Of a stretch of 20,589 nt of DNA, positions 14,673 to 20,589 are shown piece by piece; position 1 is the first letter of the stretch, and each line of letters starts with the position of its first letter. Under the pieces are notes generated by a model. It worked only from the letters and a program-made list of their open reading frames with translations. It searched no databases and had not been told where the DNA came from. Made by a program: the position numbers and the translations under genes. This DNA is from an uncultured Clostridia bacterium (GTDB lineage Bacteria > Bacillota > Clostridia > Lachnospirales > Anaerotignaceae), in NCBI GenBank assembly GCA_937888765.1, contig CALASU010000047.1, forward strand, positions 1 through 20,589, given 5' to 3'.

Positions 14673-15674
14673 ATGGATAAATCTAAAAAGTGGAATGAAC
14701 ATCTGCTGGATTACGCCCTGTATGTGATTCTGGGTATTATGATCCTTGGCGTAGTGATTGCAGACCCTTCTTTCCTCTCCATCAATAATATGTGGAAGAT
14801 TCTGGCACAGGCTTCCACAAGAGGGATTCTGGCACTGGGTGTTGCAGGTATGATTGTACTTGCGGGTACTGACCTGTCTGCGGGTCGTATTCTGGGCTGT
14901 GGTGCGGCAATTTCCGCATCCTTGCTGCAGAGCGTAACCTATGCATCCCGTATGTATAAGGGTATCACAGAACCCCTGCCTCTGTGGATTCCTCTGGCAC
15001 TGTCCATTCTGGTATGTGTTGTGTTCTGTCTGATTAACGGTTTTGGTGTTGCGAAGCTGCACATGCACGCATTCATCATTTCACTGGGTACACAGCTGAT
15101 TGCATACGGTGTGCTGTGTCTGTATATCGACAGCCAGGAAGGCGGCGCACAGCCTCTGGCAAGCTTGGACCCCAGATATATTGAACTGGTAAACGGCTGG
15201 ACACTGGGTATGCCAAATCTGGTATGGTTTCTGTTGATCTGTTCGGCAATCATGTGGGTTGTATGGAATAAGACGACACTTGGTAAAAACATGTTCGCAA
15301 TTGGCGGCAACACAGAAGCAGCAGCTGTTTCCGGTGTAAACGTAGCAAAAAATATCATGCTGATTTACCTGGTTGCAGGTATTCTGTACGGTATTGCAGC
15401 GTTTCTGGAAGCTGGCCGTATCCAGTCCGTAACAACAGCGACAGGTACAAACTATGACCTGGATGCAATCTCTGCCTGCGTAATCGGTGGTGTATCCTTC
15501 AACGGCGGTGTTGGTACAATCCCCGGTATCCTGGTAGGCGTAGTTATCCTGCAGGTTATCAACTACAGCCTGTACTATCTGGGCGTAAACGCATATCTGC
15601 AGTATATCATCAAAGGTCTGATCATCGTACTGGCGGTAGCGATCGACGTTCGTAAATATATTGCGAAAAAGTAA
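14673..15674 (+). CDS. mglC: Galactose/methylgalactoside ABC transporter permease MglC
   Basis: A 333-residue membrane protein of the BPD_transp_2 family with about eight to ten hydrophobic segments. It has the conserved LALGVAGMIVLAGTDLSAGR region and the coupling-loop motif FAIGGNTEAAAVSGVNV that contacts MglA. AIGGVSFNGGVGTIPG-like residues near the end (CVIGGVSFNGGVGTIPGIL) are typical of MglC/RbsC. A gggagg ribosome binding site stands before the ATG, 18 bases after mglA. It forms the channel of the importer, as a homodimer by family knowledge. Confidence 0.95.
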   Translation: MDKSKKWNEHLLDYALYVILGIMILGVVIADPSFLSINNMWKILAQASTRGILALGVAGMIVLAGTDLSAGRILGCGAAISASLLQSVTYASRMYKGITEPLPLWIPLALSILVCVVFCLINGFGVAKLHMHAFIISLGTQLIAYGVLCLYIDSQEGGAQPLASLDPRYIELVNGWTLGMPNLVWFLLICSAIMWVVWNKTTLGKNMFAIGGNTEAAAVSGVNVAKNIMLIYLVAGILYGIAAFLEAGRIQSVTTATGTNYDLDAISACVIGGVSFNGGVGTIPGILVGVVILQVINYSLYYLGVNAYLQYIIKGLIIVLAVAIDVRKYIAKK

Positions 15675-15690
15675 TTTCATTACATACAGT

Positions 15691-15722
15691 AAGATTCCCT
15701 TCGGTGTTCCGGAGGGAATTCT
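15691..15722 (+). promoter_or_regulatory. Hairpin between mglC and the small membrane protein gene
   Basis: ATTCCCTTCGG (15694-15704) pairs with CCGGAGGGAAT (15709-15719) around a TGTT loop, with one G-U pair and possible extension by AAG/CTT. No T run follows, so it is unlikely to be a full terminator. It separates the transporter part of the transcript from the catabolic part. Confidence 0.6.
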
Positions 15723-15746
15723 TGCAACCGGAGGGAGGTAATACCT

Positions 15747-16007
15747 TTGGAGGAATCGAAACAGGAAGACGTGAAAAAAGAGCGAATGACAGAGGAAGAA
15801 TTGCTGGCAAAACAGCGGGAACTGGAAGCAAAGGAAGAAGCACTGCAGGCAAAGGAAAGCAAGCTGCAGAAGCTGGAAGATAAGATTACCAGTACAAAGC
15901 ATGGTATCTATGATCGTATTGATGTTTCTGTAGCAACGATGGATAAGATCATCATGGTTGTAGGAGGCTTACTGGTAATTGCTGTATTTGCGGGCATTTT
16001 TCTGTAA
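15747..16007 (+). CDS. Small coiled-coil, tail-anchored membrane protein, function unknown
   Basis: An 86-residue protein begun by TTG at 15747, with a strong gggagg (15733-15738) eight bases upstream; no ATG fits better, since the first in-frame ATG (15786) is without such a site. Residues about 1-50 are highly charged, with a Glu/Lys/Leu-rich heptad pattern (LLAKQRELEAKEEALQAKES) that predicts a coiled coil. The end is one membrane helix (about 67-86, DKIIMVVGGLLVIAVFAGIF) with almost no tail. It lies between mglC and galK, 17 bases before galK, and is clearly part of the operon. I do not recognise the family. Confidence 0.82.
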   Translation: MEESKQEDVKKERMTEEELLAKQRELEAKEEALQAKESKLQKLEDKITSTKHGIYDRIDVSVATMDKIIMVVGGLLVIAVFAGIFL

Positions 16008-16024
16008 GCAGGAGGAAGAAAATA

Positions 16025-17293
16025 ATGAAAGCATATGAAATCAATACAGATATGCTGAAACTGGCATATCCCCGACTGGAAGAAAATACAGCCTTTTATC
16101 TGGAGCGTATCGAACAGGTAAAGAAAGGCTTTCTGGATACCTATGGCAAAGAAAACCCCCGTATTTTCAGCGCACCCGGCAGAACGGAAATCGGCGGCAA
16201 CCACACAGACCATCAGCATGGCTGCGTGCTGGCAGCTGCGGTTGATCTGGATATTCTGGCGGCGGCACTGCCGAACGGCACAAAAAAAATCCGTATCCTT
16301 TCTGAGGGCTTTGCACCCGATGAAGTGGATCTGACAGACCTGACAATCAAGGAAAAGGAAATCAATACCTCTGCGGCATTGATTCGTGGGGTGGCGGCGA
16401 AGCTGACAGAAATGGGCTATGCGATTGAAGGCTTTGACCTGTATGCAACATCCAACGTGCTGAAAGGCTCCGGACTGTCCTCTTCTGCGGCATATGAAGT
16501 GATGCTGGGGCATGTGATGAATGGTTTATTCTGCGGTGGCGAAATTTCTGCAGTAGATATTGCCCGTATCGGACAGTATGCGGAAAATGTATATTTCGGC
16601 AAAAAAAGCGGTCTGATGGACCAGACAGCTTCTTCCGTAGGCGGCGTGGTAGCAATCGACTTCAGAGATAATACAGCACCCGTTGTGAAAAAGCTGGATT
16701 TCCGTTTTGAAGAAAGCGGCTACAGCCTTTGCATCATTGACTCCGGTGCAGACCATGCAGACCTTTCCGATGAATATTCTGCAATCCCTACAGAAATGAA
16801 GCATGTGGCAAAGCTGCTCGGTGTTGAGGTTCTGCGGGAAGCGGATGAAGCACTTTTCATGGAAAAGCTGGCAGAGATTCGAAAAGAAACAGGTGACAGA
16901 GCAGTTCTGAGAGCATTCCACTTCTTCCGTGACAACAGAAAAGCGGTAAAAGAAGCGGAACTGCTGGAAGCAGGCGATTTTGATGCATTCCTGCGTGTTG
17001 TGAAGGAATCCGGCCAGTCCTCTGCAATGTATCTGCAGAATGTAAAGGTAGAAGGAGAAGCCTTCCATCAGGAAGTGCAGTATGCACTGGCAGTATGTGA
17101 TATGCTGCTGGACGGCAGAGGGGCTTTCCGTGTGCACGGCGGTGGCTTTGCGGGAACGGTACAGGCATTTGTACCTAATGACATGTTGGAAACATTCAAA
17201 GCAGGTGTAGAAAAAATGATCGGCGAAGGCAGCTGTCATGTGCTTTCCATTCGGGAAGCAGGCGGCATTGAATTAACACAGGTAAATCATTGA
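16025..17293 (+). CDS. galK: Galactokinase
   Basis: A 422-residue GHMP kinase that phosphorylates galactose with ATP to galactose-1-phosphate, the first Leloir step. It shows the galactokinase signature PGRTEIGGNHTDHQHG (51-66), the ATP loop GSGLSSSAAYE (about 148-158), the catalytic aspartate D199 in KSGLMDQTAS, and the C-terminal GHMP motif HGGGFAGTVQAF. The N-terminus is longer than in E. coli GalK, as usual in clostridial forms. An aggagg ribosome binding site precedes the ATG. It is co-transcribed with the small protein before it and galE after it. Confidence 0.96.
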   Translation: MKAYEINTDMLKLAYPRLEENTAFYLERIEQVKKGFLDTYGKENPRIFSAPGRTEIGGNHTDHQHGCVLAAAVDLDILAAALPNGTKKIRILSEGFAPDEVDLTDLTIKEKEINTSAALIRGVAAKLTEMGYAIEGFDLYATSNVLKGSGLSSSAAYEVMLGHVMNGLFCGGEISAVDIARIGQYAENVYFGKKSGLMDQTASSVGGVVAIDFRDNTAPVVKKLDFRFEESGYSLCIIDSGADHADLSDEYSAIPTEMKHVAKLLGVEVLREADEALFMEKLAEIRKETGDRAVLRAFHFFRDNRKAVKEAELLEAGDFDAFLRVVKESGQSSAMYLQNVKVEGEAFHQEVQYALAVCDMLLDGRGAFRVHGGGFAGTVQAFVPNDMLETFKAGVEKMIGEGSCHVLSIREAGGIELTQVNH

Positions 17294-17311
17294 TAAAGGA
17301 GATGTAAGTAT

Positions 17312-18301
17312 ATGGCAATTTTAGTTCTTGGCGGTGCAGGGTATATCGGTTCTCATACAGTGTATGCACTGTGTGAAGCAGGCAGAGAAGTTGTAGTTGT
17401 AGACAATCTGGAAACAGGTCATAAAGAAGCCGTGCATCCCAATGCAAAATTTTATGAAGGCGACATCAGCGACAAGGGATTTATTGATGCGGTATTCGAT
17501 AAGGAAGATATTTCTGCGGTAATCCATTTTGCGGCATATTCTCTGGTAGGGGAAAGCGTTGGCAAGCCTCTGAAATATTATGAGAACAATCTGTGCAAAA
17601 CAAGAGATTTTCTGGAAGTCATGGTGGAAAATGGGGTGGATAAGATCGTATTTTCCTCCACAGCGGCAACCTACGGCGAACCCGAAAGAGTGCCCATCAT
17701 GGAAGATGACAGAACAGACCCCACAAACCCTTACGGCGAAACAAAGCTGGCAATGGAAAAAATGTTCAAATGGACAGCAAACGCACATGGCATCCGCTAT
17801 GTATCCCTGCGTTATTTCAATGCCTGCGGGGCGCATATCAGCGGCGAAATTGGCGAAGCGCATAACCCCGAAAGCCATCTGATCCCTCTGATTCTGCAGG
17901 TTCCTAACGGTCAGAGAGAATTTATCAGCATTTTCGGCAATGACTATCCCACACCCGACGGCACTTGCATCCGTGACTATATCCATGTGACAGATCTGGC
18001 GATGGCGCATATTCTGGCTGTGGATTATCTGGAAAACGGCGGTGCAAGTGATATCTTCAATCTGGGCAACGGCGTAGGCTTCTCCGTAAAAGAGGTTGTG
18101 GAAACTGCAAGAAAGGTAACAGGTCACCCCATTCCTGCGAAAGAAGTGGAACGCAGAGCAGGCGATCCTGCACAGCTGATTGCGTCCAGCGAAAAAGCGA
18201 AAAAAGTACTGGGCTGGGACCCTAAACAGGACAGTCTGGAAGAAATCATTTCCACTGCATGGAAATGGCATCAGGCACATCCCAACGGCTTTAAAAAGTA
18301 A
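17312..18301 (+). CDS. galE: UDP-glucose 4-epimerase
   Basis: A 329-residue short-chain dehydrogenase/reductase that interconverts UDP-galactose and UDP-glucose with bound NAD. Visible are the Rossmann motif GGAGYIGSH (7-15), the NAD-contacting VVVDNLETGH, the SST segment in FSSTAATYG and the catalytic Y141-G-E-T-K145. The substrate region RYFNACGAH and the GDPAQLIASSEKAKKVLGW end are typical of GalE. The length is normal. An aaaggaga ribosome binding site lies before the ATG, 18 bases after galK. Confidence 0.96.
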   Translation: MAILVLGGAGYIGSHTVYALCEAGREVVVVDNLETGHKEAVHPNAKFYEGDISDKGFIDAVFDKEDISAVIHFAAYSLVGESVGKPLKYYENNLCKTRDFLEVMVENGVDKIVFSSTAATYGEPERVPIMEDDRTDPTNPYGETKLAMEKMFKWTANAHGIRYVSLRYFNACGAHISGEIGEAHNPESHLIPLILQVPNGQREFISIFGNDYPTPDGTCIRDYIHVTDLAMAHILAVDYLENGGASDIFNLGNGVGFSVKEVVETARKVTGHPIPAKEVERRAGDPAQLIASSEKAKKVLGWDPKQDSLEEIISTAWKWHQAHPNGFKK

Positions 18302-18313
18302 GGGGGCGAAGAT

Positions 18314-20365
18314 ATGATTTATCGTGCAATTAAGGATCTGGCAGGCTATGGTATTGCAAAAGGTCTGATTGCAAAAGAGGACGAAATGTATGTAATTAAC
18401 AGCATTTTGCAGGAATTGCATCTGGACGAATACGAAGAACCTGCAGGCGAGGGCGAAACAGAACTGGAAGCGATTCTGAAGGTGCTTCTGGACTATGCCT
18501 GTGAAAAGGGTATTATCGAAGACAGCATTGTTTACCGTGATATTTTCGATACAAAGCTCATGGGACTGATGACACCCTTCCCCAGAGAAGTGATTAAAAC
18601 TTTCCAGACATTCAAAGAAGAATCTGCGGAAAAGGCAACAGACTGGTATTATGATTTCAGCCAGAATACAGACTATATCCGTCGTTACCGTATTGCAAAA
18701 GACAGACGCTGGAAAACAGACACAGCCTATGGCGAACTGGATATCACAATCAATCTTTCCAAGCCCGAAAAAGACCCTAAGGCGATTGCGGCGGCGAAGC
18801 ACGCACCCCAAAGCGGGTATCCAAAATGTATGCTTTGCAGAGAGAATGAAGGCTACGGCGGCAGAGTAAACCACCCCGCAAGACAGAATCATAGAATCGT
18901 ACCGATTCGCATTGCGGGCAAAGACTGGTTTTTACAGTATTCTCCCTATGTGTACTATAATGAACATTGCATCGCTTTCAACGGCGAACACGTTCCCATG
19001 AAGATCGACCGCAGTGCATTTGAAAAGATGTTCGATTTCATCAAATATCTGCCCCACTATTTTGTTGGTTCTAATGCAGACCTGCCTATCGTTGGAGGCT
19101 CTATTCTGGCACACGATCATTTCCAGGGCGGCCGCTATACCTTTGCAATGGAAAAAGCGGAAATGGAACAGAGATATAGCTTTGCAGGCTTTGAAGATGT
19201 GGAAGCGGGTATCGTAAAATGGCCCATGTCTGTGATTCGTCTGCGCCATGAAAACAGCGACAGACTGGTGGATCTGGCAGAGAAGATTCTGGATGTGTGG
19301 AGAGGATACACAGACGAGGAAGCATTTATTTTTGCGGAAACAGACGGAGAACCTCACAACACCATTACACCCATTGCCCGCATGAGAGACGGCAAATTTG
19401 AATTGGATCTGGTACTGCGCAACAACATTACAACAGAGGAGCATCCTCTGGGCGTATACCATCCCCACGAAAAACTGCATCATATCAAGAAAGAAAACAT
19501 TGGTCTGATCGAGGTAATGGGGTTAGCGGTGCTTCCCGCAAGACTGCTGGGACACCGCCCCACCGGCGGCGCAGTGGAACTTCTGCTTCTGCGTGACCTT
19601 GGCGGTAAGAACTGGGAATGTCTGGCAAAACCCGGCCGAAAGCTTCAGAAAGGGCAGGAGGTTATCTTCGGCAACGGAGAACTGACTGCGACCGTTGTTT
19701 CTGTGCAGGATGACGGTAACCGCGTGGTGGAATTTCACTACGAGGGAATCTTCCTGGAAGTGCTGGAACGGCTGGGAAAAATGCCTCTGCCGCCCTACAT
19801 TAAAGCAGAACTGGCCGACCAGGAACGGTATCAGACCGTTTATTCCCGGGAGGTCGGTTCCGCGGCGGCTCCCACGGCAGGTCTGCATTGGACAAAGGAA
19901 TTGCTGGACAAAGCCAGGGCAAAGGGTGTCAAAACTGCTTTTGTCACACTGCATGTGGGCCTTGGCACCTTCCGACCCGTAAAGGCGGAGGAAATTACCG
20001 ACCATCACATGCATGCGGAATTGTGCATGATGAGCGCGGAAACGGCCGCCATTCTGAACGAAACAAAGGCAAACGGGGGCCGGGTCATCTGCGTGGGCAC
20101 CACCTCCTGCCGGACGCTGGAAAGTCTGGTGAACGAGGACGGTACCTTCGAAGCCAGGTCCAAATGGACGGAGATCTTTATCTATCCCGGCTACACCTTT
20201 AAGGCGATGGACGGTCTGATCACCAATTTCCACCTGCCGGAAAGCACTCTGGTGATGCTGGTGTCCGCTTTTGCCGGACGGGACCATGTTCTGGCTGCTT
20301 ATGAAGAAGCGGTCCGGGAGAAGTATCGCTTCTTTAGTTTCGGCGATGCCATGTGTATTATGTAA
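18314..20365 (+). CDS. GalT::QueA fused reading frame (class II GalT lacking its end, joined to QueA lacking its start)
   Basis: A continuous 683-codon frame. Residues 1 to about 411 are class II galactose-1-phosphate uridylyltransferase, which swaps UMP between UDP-glucose and galactose-1-P: CMLCREN (Cys pair), SILAHDHFQGG and GLIEVMGLAVLPARL. Family members run ~490-500 residues, so ~85 are missing. Residues from about 406 to the end are QueA, the tRNA ribosyltransferase-isomerase of queuosine synthesis: VLPARLLGHR, MPLPPYIKAEL, AAPTAGLHWTKELL, FVTLHVGLGTFRPV, TNFHLPESTLVMLVSAF and KYRFFSFGDAM. About 62 N-terminal QueA residues are missing. An aagggggcgaag ribosome binding site precedes the galT start. 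Both halves are incomplete, so activity of either is doubtful. It is either a true recombination product or an assembly chimera. Confidence 0.9.
   Translation: MIYRAIKDLAGYGIAKGLIAKEDEMYVINSILQELHLDEYEEPAGEGETELEAILKVLLDYACEKGIIEDSIVYRDIFDTKLMGLMTPFPREVIKTFQTFKEESAEKATDWYYDFSQNTDYIRRYRIAKDRRWKTDTAYGELDITINLSKPEKDPKAIAAAKHAPQSGYPKCMLCRENEGYGGRVNHPARQNHRIVPIRIAGKDWFLQYSPYVYYNEHCIAFNGEHVPMKIDRSAFEKMFDFIKYLPHYFVGSNADLPIVGGSILAHDHFQGGRYTFAMEKAEMEQRYSFAGFEDVEAGIVKWPMSVIRLRHENSDRLVDLAEKILDVWRGYTDEEAFIFAETDGEPHNTITPIARMRDGKFELDLVLRNNITTEEHPLGVYHPHEKLHHIKKENIGLIEVMGLAVLPARLLGHRPTGGAVELLLLRDLGGKNWECLAKPGRKLQKGQEVIFGNGELTATVVSVQDDGNRVVEFHYEGIFLEVLERLGKMPLPPYIKAELADQERYQTVYSREVGSAAAPTAGLHWTKELLDKARAKGVKTAFVTLHVGLGTFRPVKAEEITDHHMHAELCMMSAETAAILNETKANGGRVICVGTTSCRTLESLVNEDGTFEARSKWTEIFIYPGYTFKAMDGLITNFHLPESTLVMLVSAFAGRDHVLAAYEEAVREKYRFFSFGDAMCIM
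19529..19546 (+). other. galT/queA junction at a shared VLPARL codon block
   Basis: The codons for VLPARL (residues 406-411) fit both parents: GalT proteins have VMGLAVLPARL here and QueA proteins have NDTRV(I/L)PARLLG. Just before the block the sequence is GalT only, and just after it QueA only. GC content is about 43% in the 60 bases at 19441-19500 and 60% at 19561-19620 by hand count. Confidence 0.85.
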
Positions 20366-20375
20366 GGAGAATCGT

Positions 20376-20589
20376 ATGTTTGAATTAAAGAAAACAGAAG
20401 GAAAGGCCCGCCGGGGTGAATTTACCTGTGCCCACGGCACGGTCCAGACCCCTGTCTTTATGAATGTGGGTACCCAGGGTGCCATCAAGGGTGCCCTCAG
20501 TGCCGAAGACTTAAAAAATATCGGCTGCCAGGTAGAGCTTTCCAATACCTACCATCTGCACCTGCGCCCCGGCGACAAGGTTGTTCGCC
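20376..20589 (+). CDS. tgt: Queuine/preQ1 tRNA-ribosyltransferase Tgt (N-terminal part)
   Basis: The first 71 residues of Tgt, cut by the window end. Recognisable are the opening KTEGKARRGEF, the TPVFMNVGTQGAIKG segment and LSNTYHLHLRPGD, all conserved in bacterial Tgt, which exchanges guanine 34 of certain tRNAs for preQ1. A taaggaga ribosome binding site overlaps the queA stop codon, and the ATG at 20376 is ten bases after it. queA-tgt is the usual order in Firmicutes, so this side of the junction looks like an intact queuosine locus. Confidence 0.93.
   Translation, partial: MFELKKTEGKARRGEFTCAHGTVQTPVFMNVGTQGAIKGALSAEDLKNIGCQVELSNTYHLHLRPGDKVVR

Noticed and set aside
13311..15068. Very long minus-strand open frame (585 codons) opposite mglA and mglC
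   Set aside because: It is rich in Cys, His and Gln, has no domain likeness and no ribosome binding site, and lies wholly antisense to clear genes. It results from their codon bias.
17321..18892. Minus-strand open frame of 523 codons opposite galE and galT
   Set aside because: Cys/Phe-rich, no recognisable motif, antisense to two certain genes.
1..20589. CRISPR arrays, tRNA or rRNA genes, transposases, prophage or defence genes
   Set aside because: I saw no regular spaced repeats, no RNA gene signatures and no mobile-element proteins on either strand.

Overview
The window reads as chromosomal DNA of an anaerobic, low-to-mid GC Firmicute of the Clostridia, most likely a gut Lachnospiraceae relative. 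The grounds are Gram-positive style ribosome binding sites, a YesN/YesM-type two-component system, class II firmicute GalT, and the remnant of a CotJC-like manganese catalase typical of spore formers. I cannot name the species from sequence alone.

Layout. 1-1826 (+): the end of a nucleoside/simple-sugar ABC permease and an ADP-ribosylglycohydrolase family protein, closed by a strong hairpin terminator. 1915-3810 (-): a YczE-like membrane protein, a LysR regulator and a small two-helix membrane protein. 4018-5778 (+): a MarR regulator and a MATE exporter, with a near-perfect palindrome lying on the marR -10 box. 5840-6318: a gene graveyard holding a 5'-truncated manganese catalase (-) and a 23-codon stump of a glyoxalase/VOC gene (+) that still carries a promoter. 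6319-11714 (+): response regulator, sensor kinase and two membrane-anchored sugar-binding proteins. 11954-15674 (+): mglB, mglA and mglC. 15747-20365 (+): a small coiled-coil tail-anchored protein, galK, galE and galT. The last reading frame runs straight from galT into the body of queA, and tgt follows and is cut by the window end.

How it works together. The kinase/regulator pair, with its two tethered binding proteins (one an MglB paralogue that keeps most of the known galactose contacts), probably senses galactose or a related sugar outside the cell. It would then switch on the high-affinity Mgl importer and the Leloir enzymes GalK, GalT and GalE. Hairpins after mglB and after mglC probably set the relative levels of binding protein, transporter and enzymes.

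The most striking points are (1) an in-frame galT::queA join exactly at a short peptide shared by the two families (VLPARL), with base composition rising just after it, which is either a microhomology recombination or an assembly chimera; (2) the sensor module with two anchored binding proteins; (3) the uncharacterised 86-residue protein inside the galactose operon; and (4) the two decayed genes upstream of the sensor operon.
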